NCBI RefSeq assembly: GCF_000281065.1 | Contig: NZ_AKKK01000023.1 | Location: 1 to 63,070, forward strand | Origin: Arthrobacter sp. M2012083 | GTDB taxonomy: Bacteria; Actinomycetota; Actinomycetes; Actinomycetales; Micrococcaceae | Length of the DNA stretch: 63,070 nt | Direction: 5' to 3' | Part shown: positions 9,210-18,228 of the stretch, one piece after another | How positions within the stretch are numbered: position 1 is the first letter of the stretch | Layout: every line of letters starts with the position of its first letter | Notes under the pieces: model-generated | Seen by the model: the letters and a program-made list of their open reading frames with translations, nothing else | What the model was told of the DNA's origin: nothing | The model's database searches: none | Program-made: the position numbers and the translations under genes

Positions 9210-10556
9210 ATGAAGAAAACCAAGTACCTGCTACCGGTCGCAGCCGCCGGTGTTCTGGCACTTACCCTTTCCGCCTGTAGCGGAGACGGTGGCGGTGGAG
9301 GATCCACCGCCGGCTCGGATGATTGCTCCGCCTACGAAAGCTATGGCAAGCATGACGGCAAGACCGTCTCCGTCTACTCGACGATCGTCGATATCGAAGC
9401 CACAAACCTCGAAGAATCCTGGAAGCAGTTCGAAGACTGCACGGGTATCACCATTAAGTACGAGGGCAGCAAGGAATTCGAAACGCAGATCGGTGTCCGT
9501 GCCCAGTCCGGCACCGCCCCTGATGTGGCGATCTTCCCGCAGCCCGGCCTTCTTGCCACCCAGGCACGGGCAGGTTACTTGAAGCCCGCTCCGAAGACCG
9601 TCTCCGATCTCGTGGACAAGAACTGGTCCCCGGACTGGAAGAAGTACGGCACCGTGGACGGCACGTACTACGCCGCTCCGATGCTTGCGAACGTCAAGGG
9701 CTTTGTTTGGTACGCGCCCAAGACCTTCAAGGACAAGGGCTGGGAAGTTCCCAAGACTTGGGACGAAATGATCGAACTGTCCAAGAAGATCGCCGCTGAC
9801 GACCCGAACGTGAAGCCTTGGTGCGCCGGTTTCGAATCCGGCGAGGCAACCGGCTGGCCCGGCACTGACTGGATCGAGGACGTCGTCCTGCGCGCCCACG
9901 GACCCGAGGTCTACGACCAGTGGGTGGCTCACCAGATCCCCTTCAACGACCCCAAGATCGTTGACTCCTTCAACAAGGCCGGCGACATCCTGCTCAACCC
10001 GGACATGGTGAACGGTGGCTTCGGCGACGTTCGCACTATCCTGAGCACCGGTTTCGCCCAGGCCGGCCAGCCCGTTCTGGATGGAACCTGCGCCATGCAC
10101 CACCAGGCCAACTTCCAGGCAGCCAACTGGCCTGCAGGAACCAACGTTGCTGAGGACGGCGACGTCTGGGCCTTCATCACCCCGCCGATTGACGAAAGCA
10201 AGGGCAAGGCTGTCACCGGTGGCGGCGAGATGGTAGGCGCATACAAGGACACCGCCGAAGTTCAGTCGTTCCTGGCTTACCTGGCCAGCGCCGACTTCGC
10301 CAACAACCGCGTCAAGCTTGGCGGCGTAGTCAGTGCCAACAAGGGCCTCGATCCCAACAACGCACAGTCGGACCTCGACAAGCTGACGGTCCAGATCCTT
10401 CAGGACCCCGAGACTGTCTTCCGGTTCGATGGCTCGGACCTGATGCCGAGTGCAGTTGGTTCCAACTCGTTCTGGAAGGGAATCGTGCAGTGGATCAACG
10501 GCACGTCCTCGCAGGATGTTGCCAACAGCATCGAATCCAGCTGGCCTAAGAGCTAA
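9210..10556 (+). CDS. Alpha-glucoside-type ABC transporter substrate-binding lipoprotein
   Basis: The 448-residue product has a lipoprotein signal peptide with lipobox LSAC near residue 24 and a Gly-rich linker. A full extracellular solute-binding family 1 fold follows. The segments GITIKYEGSKEFETQI, APDVAIFPQPGLL and WPGTDWIEDVVLR resemble AglE-like alpha-glucoside binding proteins rather than maltodextrin MalE. ATG at 9210 has GAGGAGT ahead. The two permease genes follow, and no ATPase gene is nearby, so the importer probably uses a shared MsiK-type ATPase encoded elsewhere. A LacI-type operator precedes it and a hairpin follows, which should raise its transcript over the permeases. Exact sugar is not determined. 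Confidence 0.85.
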   Translation: MKKTKYLLPVAAAGVLALTLSACSGDGGGGGSTAGSDDCSAYESYGKHDGKTVSVYSTIVDIEATNLEESWKQFEDCTGITIKYEGSKEFETQIGVRAQSGTAPDVAIFPQPGLLATQARAGYLKPAPKTVSDLVDKNWSPDWKKYGTVDGTYYAAPMLANVKGFVWYAPKTFKDKGWEVPKTWDEMIELSKKIAADDPNVKPWCAGFESGEATGWPGTDWIEDVVLRAHGPEVYDQWVAHQIPFNDPKIVDSFNKAGDILLNPDMVNGGFGDVRTILSTGFAQAGQPVLDGTCAMHHQANFQAANWPAGTNVAEDGDVWAFITPPIDESKGKAVTGGGEMVGAYKDTAEVQSFLAYLASADFANNRVKLGGVVSANKGLDPNNAQSDLDKLTVQILQDPETVFRFDGSDLMPSAVGSNSFWKGIVQWINGTSSQDVANSIESSWPKS

Positions 10557-10561
10557 CTCCC

Positions 10562-10611
10562 AAAGTGCTGCCTCCCCTGACTGGAACTCCCAGCCGGGGA
10601 GGCAGCGCTTT
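10562..10611 (+). terminator. Intercistronic hairpin after substrate-binding gene
   Basis: An 11-bp perfect stem (10567-10577 with 10596-10606), extendable by AAAG/CTTT across one mismatch, is followed by a short T-run. Placed between the binding-protein and permease genes, it probably acts as partial terminator or 3' stabiliser of the first cistron. Confidence 0.7.
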
Positions 10612-10652
10612 TCCCGGAACTTAGTGATTCACTCACGCCCCGGAGGTTGGGT

Positions 10653-11618
10653 ATGGAATTTATTGGAGAAAAACTCCTACAAGTAGTGATAGCCCTGGCG
10701 ATATTCGCAGCGGTTATCGGCCTCATCATGCTGCTGGTGGACAGGGCACCCAAATCGGTCAAGGACAAGGTAACCGTTGCGGGCTTCCTTGCCCCCGCGG
10801 CTATCCTGATGCTCGTTGGCTTGGTATATCCGGCCGTCCGCACCTCAATGCTGGCCTTCACGGACGCCGGCGGCAACGCCAACGGCTTTGATAACTTCGT
10901 ATGGATGTTCACGCAGCCCGAGGCTCTGACCACGCTGCGGAACACCGTGATTTGGACGGTCCTGGTTCCGCTGCTGTCCACGAGCTTCGGCCTTGCCTAT
11001 GCGGTGTTCATCGACAAGGCCCGTGGAGAGCGGGTTCTGAAGTCACTCGTCTTCATGCCGATGGCCATCTCCTTTGTGGGCGCCGGCATCATTTGGAAGC
11101 TCGTGTATGACTACCGCGGTCCAAACATCGAGCAGACCGGTGTCATCAACTTCTTCCGGGACGCCTTGGGCATGGACCCTAAGCAGTTCCTCTTGGACGC
11201 CCCGGAAAACACGTTCTTCCTGATCATCGTCATGGTCTGGATCCAGACCGGCTTTGCCATGGTGATCCTTTCTGCAGCCATCAAGGGTGTCCCCGTGGAA
11301 CTCATCGAGGCGGCCCGCCTGGATGGAGCCAACGCCTGGCAGCAGTTCCGCAACGTCACGATTCCAGGTATCCGCGGTGCCTTGGTGGTGGTTTTGACAA
11401 CCATCACCATCGCCACGCTGAAGGTCTTCGACATTGTCCGAACCATGACGGCAGGCAACTACGACACGTCCGTGGTCGCCAACGAAATGTACACGCAAGC
11501 CTTCCGCGCCGGTGAGCCGGGACGTGGTGCCGCTCTGGCCCTGGTCCTGTTCCTCATGGTGCTGCCGATCGTCGTGTACAACGCTCGAGTCCTTCGCAAG
11601 CAAAGGGAGATCCATTGA
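10653..11618 (+). CDS. Sugar ABC transporter permease (AglF/MalF type)
   Basis: The 321-residue product is a binding-protein-dependent permease. It has an extra N-terminal membrane helix (LLQVVIALAIFAAVIGLIML), then a second hydrophobic segment with the start of the usual MalF core, and the EAA loop EAARLDGANAWQQFRNVTIPGI near residue 220, which contacts the ATPase. The ATG at 10653 lies 6 bases after GGAGG; an in-frame TTG two codons upstream is too close to the site. The following permease overlaps its stop. Together with the upstream binding protein it should form the heterodimeric channel of an alpha-glucoside importer. Confidence 0.85.
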   Translation: MEFIGEKLLQVVIALAIFAAVIGLIMLLVDRAPKSVKDKVTVAGFLAPAAILMLVGLVYPAVRTSMLAFTDAGGNANGFDNFVWMFTQPEALTTLRNTVIWTVLVPLLSTSFGLAYAVFIDKARGERVLKSLVFMPMAISFVGAGIIWKLVYDYRGPNIEQTGVINFFRDALGMDPKQFLLDAPENTFFLIIVMVWIQTGFAMVILSAAIKGVPVELIEAARLDGANAWQQFRNVTIPGIRGALVVVLTTITIATLKVFDIVRTMTAGNYDTSVVANEMYTQAFRAGEPGRGAALALVLFLMVLPIVVYNARVLRKQREIH

Positions 11619-12577
11619 CAGCCACGCCAGCCCCGCAAGAGGCCTCGAAAGCCACCCGGCAGCGTCCTGGATCCGACCCCACGGAGGACGCCCAGCCGAT
11701 CATGCGTCGGGTCAAAACGAAGCTCACCTCCAAGTGGGCAACAGCGGCAGCGATCATCATCGCCGTCGTATGGTCCGTGCCGACGTTCGGCCTCTTTGTC
11801 ACCTCGTTCCGTCCCGCAGCCAAGCAGGTGGGTCCCCGCTCCGACGGCTGGTGGAATGCCTTTATTGACTGGGACTTCACGTTCAAGAACTATGTGGATG
11901 TCCTGACTCCCGCAGGTTCACAGTCCGCCAACCTCTCGCAGTACTTCGTCAACTCCATCGCGATCGTCATCCCGGTCACCATCTTTGTGCTGGTGCTGGC
12001 GTCCATGGCCGCGTACGTTTTCGCGTGGGGTAAGTTCAAGGGCCGCGACGCACTCTTCATCTTCGTCTTTGCCCTGCAGATCATTCCGCTCCAGATGGCG
12101 CTGATTCCGCTCCTGCAGTTCTTCACGCAGACCCTGCAGCTCCCGGCAGGCTCCTACGCGCAGCTGTGGATTGCCCACACCATGTTCGGCCTCCCGCTGG
12201 GCATCTTCCTGCTCCACAACTTCATCTCGGAAATTCCCGGTGAAGTCATCGAGGCAGCAAGGGTGGACGGCGCTGGGCACAGCACCATCTTCTGGCGGAT
12301 TATCCTGCCGCTATCGGTTCCTGCACTCGCCTCCCTGGCCATCTTCCAGTTCCTCTGGGTCTGGAATGACTTGCTGGTGGCATTGGTGTTCTCCGGTGGA
12401 ACGGCAGACGTTGCTCCCATCACGCAGCGTTTGGCGGAGATCTCCGGCACGCGTGGTGCCAGGGACTACCTGAACCCTGCAGCAGCATTCGTCTCCATCA
12501 TCATTCCGCTCCTGGTGTTCTTCGGATTGCAGCGCTACTTCGTGCGCGGCCTGCTTTCCGGTGGCCTCAAGGGTTAG
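11615..12577 (+). CDS. Sugar ABC transporter permease (AglG/MalG type)
   Basis: The 320-residue product has a polar N-terminus of about 40 residues, six predicted membrane segments, and the EAA loop EAARVDGAGHSTIFWRIILPLS near residue 210. The terminal FVRGLLSGGLKG is the standard MalG-family ending. Translation starts at TTG overlapping the TGA of the preceding permease, with AAAGGGAG upstream, so the two channel subunits are translationally coupled. Position and family place it as the second permease of the alpha-glucoside importer. A hairpin follows, separating it from the regulator gene. Confidence 0.85.
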   Translation: MTATPAPQEASKATRQRPGSDPTEDAQPIMRRVKTKLTSKWATAAAIIIAVVWSVPTFGLFVTSFRPAAKQVGPRSDGWWNAFIDWDFTFKNYVDVLTPAGSQSANLSQYFVNSIAIVIPVTIFVLVLASMAAYVFAWGKFKGRDALFIFVFALQIIPLQMALIPLLQFFTQTLQLPAGSYAQLWIAHTMFGLPLGIFLLHNFISEIPGEVIEAARVDGAGHSTIFWRIILPLSVPALASLAIFQFLWVWNDLLVALVFSGGTADVAPITQRLAEISGTRGARDYLNPAAAFVSIIIPLLVFFGLQRYFVRGLLSGGLKG

Positions 12578-12585
12578 GAACTGCA

Positions 12586-12627
12586 CCCTCGGTTGCGCAG
12601 CGCATTACATCGCAGCGTAACCGAGGG
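12586..12627 (+). terminator. Hairpin at end of importer operon
   Basis: CCCTCGGTT at 12586-12594 pairs with AACCGAGGG at 12619-12627, with further CGC/GCG pairing inside. It lies between the second permease and the LacI gene and probably ends the transporter transcript. Confidence 0.6.
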
Positions 12628-12690
12628 CTGCAAAGCACAAGTCCACATTTATGGTGAAGGCGGAGCAACGGCGGCCGGAGAGGGGAGCCT

Positions 12691-13740
12691 GTGTCAAAAA
12701 CAACGGGTAGGTCCCAACGCGGCGGCCATGCCGGCGTCAGTATCGAGGACGTTGCCGCTGCTGCCGGAGTTTCCACTGCGACAGTTTCCAGGGCGGTCCG
12801 GGGACTGCCCCGGGTGTCGCCCACGACCCGGGAAAAGATTCTCCAAGTAGCCAGTTCCCTAGGGTACGTGGCGTCATCGTCGGCCTCGGGACTCGCAACG
12901 GGCCGAACACGCACCATAGGCGTGCTGGCCCCTTTCGTCAGCCGTTGGTTCTTTTCCAAGGCCATCGAAGGGGCGGACCGGGAGTTGCATTCCCGCAAGT
13001 ACAACCTTTCGCTGTTCAATCTGGGCGGCCACGGCAGCAACAGGGAGCGGCTCTTCAGTTCCACCATGGTCTACAAACAAATCGACGCCCTGCTGGTGCT
13101 GTGTATGTCGTTGACCGAGGAAGAGCTGGAACACCTCCATAAGATCGATATCCCGCTGGTAGTGGTGGGTGGTCACGTTGAGGACTGTGCGTACATCGGC
13201 ATCAATGATTACGACGCCGCTTCCACCGCCGTGCGGCATCTGCTGGACCTGGGCCATAAGGACATCGCGCTGCTCCATGGCGACGACGAAACGGACCTGA
13301 ACTTCGACGTCCCCCGAGTGCGTATCCGTGCCTTCCAGGAAGTCATGACCGACGCTGGCCTGGAAGTCCGCCCGGAGTGGGACCAATGGGGGGATTTCAC
13401 GGTAGCCAGCGGTCAGCAGGCCTTCACCCGCCTCTGGAGTCAGCCCGGCCGCAAGCCAACGGCCATTTTCTGTTCCTCGGACGAGATGGCGATGGGTGTC
13501 ATGTTCGAAGCCGCCCGCCACGGGGTCCGGGTACCGGAGGACCTCTCGGTCATCGGGATCGACGACCACGACTTCTCGTCGTCAGTGGGTCTCACCACGG
13601 TAGGGCAGCGTCCCGACAACCAGGCCGAGCTCGCCACCAAGATGCTGTTGGATGAGCTGGACGGCAACGCGGGAGCGGTGCATTCAGAGGTGGCCCCCCA
13701 CAAACTGATCGTGCGCGAAACAACGGCCCCGCCGAGCTAG
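12691..13740 (+). CDS. LacI-family regulator of the sugar importer
   Basis: The 349-residue product has a LacI helix-turn-helix near residue 17 (VSIEDVAAAAGVSTATVSRAV) followed by the hinge region and a periplasmic-binding-like effector domain. Signs of the latter are TRTIGVLAPFVSRWFFSKAIEGADREL and a late VIGIDDHDFSSSVGLTTV. It starts at GTG behind AGGGGAG. Being downstream of the transporter genes in the same direction, it most likely represses them through the palindrome at 9113-9126 and is relieved by the imported sugar. The effector is unknown. The convergent hypothetical gene ends 14 bases away. Confidence 0.85.
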   Translation: MSKTTGRSQRGGHAGVSIEDVAAAAGVSTATVSRAVRGLPRVSPTTREKILQVASSLGYVASSSASGLATGRTRTIGVLAPFVSRWFFSKAIEGADRELHSRKYNLSLFNLGGHGSNRERLFSSTMVYKQIDALLVLCMSLTEEELEHLHKIDIPLVVVGGHVEDCAYIGINDYDAASTAVRHLLDLGHKDIALLHGDDETDLNFDVPRVRIRAFQEVMTDAGLEVRPEWDQWGDFTVASGQQAFTRLWSQPGRKPTAIFCSSDEMAMGVMFEAARHGVRVPEDLSVIGIDDHDFSSSVGLTTVGQRPDNQAELATKMLLDELDGNAGAVHSEVAPHKLIVRETTAPPS

Positions 13741-13754
13741 CGCCAAAGCCGGAG

Positions 13755-14642
13755 CTAGGAAGCGCGCGCCAGCTGCCGGATGGGGATCCACCGCGAGGCT
13801 AGCCGACGGTAGGCAGCGGCCGCTCCGGTCATGTCGCCTTCAGCGAGGCACTCGATCCCCAAACGAACATCCATGGGGGATTCGTCCGGGTACACCTTGT
13901 CAGCTACGGCCCCATAATCCAGCTCCACCATGGACTGGACATGGAAAAGTTCCAGCCATTCCGTGAGCTGTGTCAGGTCATCCAACATGTCCAAATCCGG
14001 TGCTGCCAGCGCCAAATGGGCCACCGCGAACCGTGCCCGGTCCAGGGCCTCAGTCAGGGGCGTCCATACCCGGACGGTCAGGATGCGCCCCTCGGATTCC
14101 ACCACGTCCTTGCGGTCGGACTCGTTGAAAAGCGAGAACCAACTGAACGGGATTCCCCATGTTGAGGCCCGGGTATGCACGCGTTTGGCGGCCTCCCCGG
14201 CGTTGATGCGATCGATCCTAGCCTGGTGCTTGTCGCGCTGCGAGACCGGAATGAGGAGGTCGGCCAGCGGACTGTGCACTCCGTCCATCAGCGCGTTGGC
14301 CGCCAAGCCAGCCCGAATCACTAGTTGGCTGGGGCAGTAAAGCAACCGTCCGGCGTCGTTATCTTCTTTCTCGGACACCGCGGCGTGGCGCCCGCTGGGC
14401 ACGCGCGTCATGCGGACCAAGTCCGTGCGGCCCGTGGGGAAAGGATCGCCGCCGGAGCGCGTGATGCGTCCCAGCGAGGCCTGGAGCTCCGCATTCTCGA
14501 CGGCGGCCCGGGATCCGTTCTTGCTGCCCTCCGCAACAAGTTGGCGCTGCTGTTCAGGAGGGAACGCCTCCAGGGGCTCGTAAATGCGCAGGGAAGAAGA
14601 GAACGGCAGACCTGCCTGGCCCCGATACAGGTTTCCAGTCAT
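13755..14642 (-). CDS. Conserved hypothetical protein
   Basis: The 295-residue product has no signal peptide or membrane segment. It begins with a short LYRGQAGLPFSSSLRIYEPLEAF motif, has a stretch TWGIPFSWFSLFN in the middle, and ends with helices containing two Trp and MDVRLGIECLAEGDMTGAAAAYRRLASRW. The motif pattern looks like a conserved actinobacterial protein of unknown function, but I do not recognise a named domain. The ATG at 14642 has AAAGGAG upstream. It lies 48 bases after the XthA stop on the same strand and may be cotranscribed with it. No function is proposed. Confidence 0.75.
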   Translation of the reverse strand: MTGNLYRGQAGLPFSSSLRIYEPLEAFPPEQQRQLVAEGSKNGSRAAVENAELQASLGRITRSGGDPFPTGRTDLVRMTRVPSGRHAAVSEKEDNDAGRLLYCPSQLVIRAGLAANALMDGVHSPLADLLIPVSQRDKHQARIDRINAGEAAKRVHTRASTWGIPFSWFSLFNESDRKDVVESEGRILTVRVWTPLTEALDRARFAVAHLALAAPDLDMLDDLTQLTEWLELFHVQSMVELDYGAVADKVYPDESPMDVRLGIECLAEGDMTGAAAAYRRLASRWIPIRQLARAS

Positions 14643-14690
14643 GTCAGCCGCTCCTTTCGTTAGTGACCTTGTACTTGGTTTGCGAGGTAC

Positions 14691-15503
14691 TTAGTCTGCG
14701 AGCTCCACAATGACGGGAGCGTGGTCCGAAGCACCCTTGCCCTTGCGCTCTTCGCGGTCGATGGAGGCTCCGGTGACGCGCGATGCCAGCGCCGGGGAGG
14801 CGAGGCAGAAGTCGATGCGCATGCCTTCCTTCTTGGGGAAGCGCAGCTGAGTGTAGTCCCAGTACGTGTACACGCCGGGGCCCGGCGTGTAAGGGCGGAC
14901 GACGTCGGTGAACCCTGCGGTTTCGAAGGCGTGGAAGGCGGCGCGCTCGGGTTCGCTGACGTGGGTGTAGTTGTTGTTGCGGAAGAGCTCGATGTCCCAC
15001 ACGTCGTCGTCGAACGGGGCGATGTTCCAGTCACCCATGAGCGCGATCCGGGCGGTCGGGTCGGACTTCACCCATTCGGCTGCGTGGCCCTGCAGAACGT
15101 CAAGCCACTTGATCTTGTACGGCATGTGTTCGTCGTCCAATGAGCGGCCGTTGGGAACGTAGAGGCTCCAGATTCGGATGCCGCCGCAAGTGGCTGCGAT
15201 GGCGCGGGCTTCCTGCGCGGGATCCTTGCCTGCCTTGCCGAACGAAGGCTGGTCCAGGAAAGTGCGCTGCACGTCCTCCAAGCCCACTCGGGAAGCGATG
15301 GCAACTCCGTTCCACTGGTTCACGCCAAAGTGCGCAACCTCGTAACCCATGCGCTCGAACAGCTCCCAGGGGAAGTTCTCGTCCTTGCACTTGGTTTCCT
15401 GGATGGCCAGGACATCGCAGTCGCTGCGCTCAAGCCAGGCTTCTACGCGGTCGGCACGGGCGCGGAGGGAGTTCACATTCCAGGTTGCTATCTTCACAGC
15501 CAC
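14691..15503 (-). CDS. xthA: Exodeoxyribonuclease III
   Basis: The 270-residue product has the endonuclease/exonuclease/phosphatase fold of XthA. Visible motifs are ATWNVNSLRAR at the N-terminus, the metal-binding Glu in LAIQETKCKD near residue 37, LMGDWNIAP near residue 150 and the final GASDHAPVIVEL with the catalytic His. It repairs abasic sites and 3' blocks in DNA, including damage by hydrogen peroxide. The start is a GTG at 15503; a second GTG two codons on is equally possible. Length matches the family. The hypothetical gene follows on the same strand. Confidence 0.93.
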   Translation of the reverse strand: MAVKIATWNVNSLRARADRVEAWLERSDCDVLAIQETKCKDENFPWELFERMGYEVAHFGVNQWNGVAIASRVGLEDVQRTFLDQPSFGKAGKDPAQEARAIAATCGGIRIWSLYVPNGRSLDDEHMPYKIKWLDVLQGHAAEWVKSDPTARIALMGDWNIAPFDDDVWDIELFRNNNYTHVSEPERAAFHAFETAGFTDVVRPYTPGPGVYTYWDYTQLRFPKKEGMRIDFCLASPALASRVTGASIDREERKGKGASDHAPVIVELAD

Positions 15504-15582
15504 TAACTTACCGAACTTGGCGCTGAGCGCATCCCCTGCTGCCCTTTTTGCGGTTCACAACCAGCGCAGAACCAGCGCACGA

Positions 15583-16149
15583 CTAGCGCGCGAACAGCGG
15601 CGGCGAACTGGCCAGCTTGCGGAGCCCGATGCCAGAGGCGATGAGGAGCAACCCTGTCAGGATCGCGAACCCGGCCAACATCCACACCAGGCTCAGGAAG
15701 CCCAGCCCAGGGTTGAAAAGGACAACAACCCCGAACACCGTAGTGACGAGTCCCGTGACGAACCAGATACCCCAGTGTCGAATGAAGCTCCTGGCAGCCA
15801 GCGACAGAATGATCTGGGAAAGACCCAGGACCAAGGCCCATAACCCGATGAGGACACCGATTGCTGCTGCGGTAATTCCAGGCAAGGCAATTGCCACAAT
15901 GCCGGCGGCGATGGAGATCAGGCCGCCCACTATGGTCCAGCGGGAACGGCCGGCGGGGTCGTAGAAATAATGCGCCACGCTGGTAATGCCGTCAATGATC
16001 GCGAAAACGCCGAACATGACGACTACCACCAAGGCAGTAGCGCTCGGTAAAACAATGATCAAGAGGCCAAAAACTATGGAAAGGGCTCCCCGGACCAGCA
16101 AGGCAGTTCCCGGGTTTTTGAACATTTTGCGATCCGCTGCGTCCGACAT
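15583..16149 (-). CDS. HdeD-family membrane protein (DUF308)
   Basis: The 188-residue product consists of six hydrophobic segments in three pairs, starting LLVRGALSIVFGLLIIVLP and including ALVVVVMFGVFAIIDGITSVAHY and LIGLWALVLGLSQIILS. The internal repeat of Gly-rich helix pairs and the recurring aromatic-Asp-Gly motif are typical of HdeD/DUF308 proteins, which are linked to acid resistance in enterobacteria. Function in actinobacteria is not established. It ends near xthA on the same strand and lies 27 bases downstream of the response regulator gene, so it may be part of that transcript. Confidence 0.85.
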   Translation of the reverse strand: MSDAADRKMFKNPGTALLVRGALSIVFGLLIIVLPSATALVVVVMFGVFAIIDGITSVAHYFYDPAGRSRWTIVGGLISIAAGIVAIALPGITAAAIGVLIGLWALVLGLSQIILSLAARSFIRHWGIWFVTGLVTTVFGVVVLFNPGLGFLSLVWMLAGFAILTGLLLIASGIGLRKLASSPPLFAR

Positions 16150-16176
16150 ACGGTCAGCGTAACCAACGGCGTGCCT

Positions 16177-16803
16177 TTACCGCATCCCCTCGCGCCGGAT
16201 AGCTGTGGCAATTGCTGCGGCCCGCGTCTCCACACCCAGTTTGGCGTAGATGTGGGCGAGGTGGGTTTTGACTGTTGCCTCGGAAATGAACAGGCGTTTT
16301 CCAAGATCGCGGTTGCTGAGTCCTTCTGTGAGGAGGCTGAGCAACTCGGCTTCGCGGGGAGTGAGGATCTCGTCAGGATTCCGCAATTGCTGGAACAAAC
16401 GTGAGGCCACCGGTGCACTCATCACGCTCTTCCCCTGCACAGCGCCGCGCACGGCTGCGAAGATCTCCTCCGGTGCGGCGTCCTTGAGTAAATAGCCCAT
16501 GGCCCCGGCATCCACTGCGCGGACGATGTCGGCGTCGGAGTCGTAGGTGGTAAATACGATCACGGCCTGCTTGGGGTTCCACTGCCTGAGCAGCTTGATG
16601 GCCTCGATGCCATCCATTCCAGCGCCCATCGCGAGGTCCATGAGGACAACCGCGGGCGTATGCTCGTGCGCAGCTTCCAGCGCTTCCTCGCCGGAGGATG
16701 CTTCCCCGACGACGGCGATATCGCCTTGGGTGCCCAACAGCGCCTTGAGCCCGCTCCGGACCACGGTGTGGTCGTCCACGAGGAGCACGGAGATGGTGTT
16801 CAC
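16177..16803 (-). CDS. NarL/LuxR-type response regulator
   Basis: The 208-residue product has a receiver domain with the phosphoacceptor Asp in VVLMDLAMGAGMDG (near residue 55), the conserved Thr/Ser in IVFTTYD and Lys in YLLKDA. A LuxR helix-turn-helix with LTPREAELLSLLTEGLSNRDLGKRLFISEATVKTHL follows. The GTG start overlaps the stop of the sensor kinase gene, with GAAGGAGG upstream, so the pair is coupled. Given the divergent HbpS-like gene, it resembles SenR of Streptomyces, which controls hbpS and antioxidant genes. Target genes here are inferred to include the divergent hbpS/ankyrin unit. Confidence 0.9.
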   Translation of the reverse strand: MNTISVLLVDDHTVVRSGLKALLGTQGDIAVVGEASSGEEALEAAHEHTPAVVLMDLAMGAGMDGIEAIKLLRQWNPKQAVIVFTTYDSDADIVRAVDAGAMGYLLKDAAPEEIFAAVRGAVQGKSVMSAPVASRLFQQLRNPDEILTPREAELLSLLTEGLSNRDLGKRLFISEATVKTHLAHIYAKLGVETRAAAIATAIRREGMR

Positions 16804-18032
16804 CGTGCCTCCTTCAGGACAATTGCAGGATCAGCAAGCCGGGTCAGCGGGAACTGCGCCGCAATGATGGTTCCTTCGCCTGGCGAGCTCTCCACAGACA
16901 ATTCTCCGCCCAACTGTTCCACACGCTGTCGCATGGCCCGCAGGCCGTATCCTCCGTGTGCCGACGGCGGAGGTACCGCTGCGGGATCAAAGCCGCGGCC
17001 GTCGTCGAACACGTCCAAGGTGACCGCGTCCGGTAGGTACCCCAGGGTCACACTGGCGTGCTCCGCGTGTGCATGGAGTTTGATGTTGGCCACGGCGCTT
17101 TGGGTGACGCGGAGCAGGGCGTGCCGCACCTCGGAAGGAAGGGGGTAGGGGTCGCCAGTGACGCGGATGCTGACCGCCTCAAAGTACTGCCGGGCGGCGT
17201 GTTCCAAGGCCTCCGGGAGCGGGCCTGTCTCAAGGCCCGGGGCGGAAAGTTCGTGCACCAGGCTACGGGTATCGGCGAGGTTGCGCCGGAGCAAGTCTGT
17301 TGCCTTGCGTACGTCCTGGTGGGCGGTTTCGGCGGGCCACGCGCGCTGGGCGGCCTCGAGGAGGAGCAGGCTACTGGCCAAGCCTTGGGTGACGGTGTCG
17401 TGGATCTCGCGGGAAACACGCTCGCGCTCAGTAGCGATTCCGGCTTCGCGTTGCTTGGTGGCGAGCTGCTCCTGGGCTCGGGTGACGTCGTCGAACAGCC
17501 TGCGTTGCAGGGCCGCGTCGCGCTCGATCTTGTCGTAGATCAGCGTGAGCAGGGCGCCCGCTGCGAGCGGGCCGAGCAGCATGGCGATGTCCGTCCAGTC
17601 GCTCATCCGGAAGAGCCCGACGGCGGTAGCGGCCGCCGTCGCGCCTCCTGCCACGTAGCCGGCCCAGCCTCGGAAGGCCGTCCGCGTGAGGAAGAAGATG
17701 GCAAAGGAACACCACGCGAAGCTCGGGGCGATCACCACCAACGTGGCCCAGGCTGCAACCAACGCCACCATCCACGGAATCCACAGCTGTTGCTTGCGTT
17801 GCCCGGGATGCTGACGGTGGACCAACACGGCGGTGACCGCGTACAGCGCACACACCGCGAGGGCCAGGGCAACGGTCCACAAGTTGTCCGCGGGGGAGTG
17901 GCGCATGACGTACCTGACCGCAGAGGCCACCATCAGGACGGCAAAGCCCAAGTGCACTACTACATCAATGCGGCCATCAATCCGGTTGCTGGTCCCGTTG
18001 CTGGGCTCTGGCCATGGACGTGCTGTTGGCAT
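16800..18032 (-). CDS. Two-component sensor histidine kinase (SenS-like)
   Basis: The 410-residue product has about six N-terminal membrane segments (residues about 20-175), a short coiled linker, and a HisKA_3 dimerisation helix with the phospho-His in SREIHDTVTQGLASSLLLLE near residue 215. The ATPase domain carries VFDDGRGFDP and GGYGLRAMRQRVEQLGGELSV. There is no large extracytoplasmic sensor domain, so an accessory protein may provide the signal. The divergent gene encodes an HbpS-like secreted protein, as in the HbpS-SenS-SenR system of Streptomyces, where HbpS binds haem and activates SenS. That match is of arrangement and topology, not proven by alignment. Confidence 0.85.
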   Translation of the reverse strand: MPTARPWPEPSNGTSNRIDGRIDVVVHLGFAVLMVASAVRYVMRHSPADNLWTVALALAVCALYAVTAVLVHRQHPGQRKQQLWIPWMVALVAAWATLVVIAPSFAWCSFAIFFLTRTAFRGWAGYVAGGATAAATAVGLFRMSDWTDIAMLLGPLAAGALLTLIYDKIERDAALQRRLFDDVTRAQEQLATKQREAGIATERERVSREIHDTVTQGLASSLLLLEAAQRAWPAETAHQDVRKATDLLRRNLADTRSLVHELSAPGLETGPLPEALEHAARQYFEAVSIRVTGDPYPLPSEVRHALLRVTQSAVANIKLHAHAEHASVTLGYLPDAVTLDVFDDGRGFDPAAVPPPSAHGGYGLRAMRQRVEQLGGELSVESSPGEGTIIAAQFPLTRLADPAIVLKEAR

Positions 18033-18228
18033 GGGTGGTTCCCGTTCCCGGTTTCGGTGGAAGGCGTTCTTTCCATGCTAGGTCCCGACGCCGTCATTGG
18101 TCTCTCCACCTTTTGGCTGATACCGGTGGCGTAAAGGCTGAGGCCGGGAAGGGCGCCCGGCCGATGTGGCTGCGGGCCATCCGCGGAAGCATGGAGCTGT
18201 ACCCGATGCTTACAACGAGGAGAGCCCC

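Noticed and set aside
9231..10103. 290-codon minus-strand open frame opposite the ABC binding protein gene
   Set aside because: Low-complexity translation and full overlap with a clear solute-binding protein gene.
10603..10610. AGCGCTTT as a second LacI operator in the importer operon
   Set aside because: It is part of the hairpin between the binding-protein and permease genes and lacks the flanking palindrome.
18166..18228. SigK-type promoter before the HbpS-like gene
   Set aside because: A CATCC is present but the next CCGATG is about 20 bases away instead of 15, so it does not fit the pair found at 4611 and 23808.
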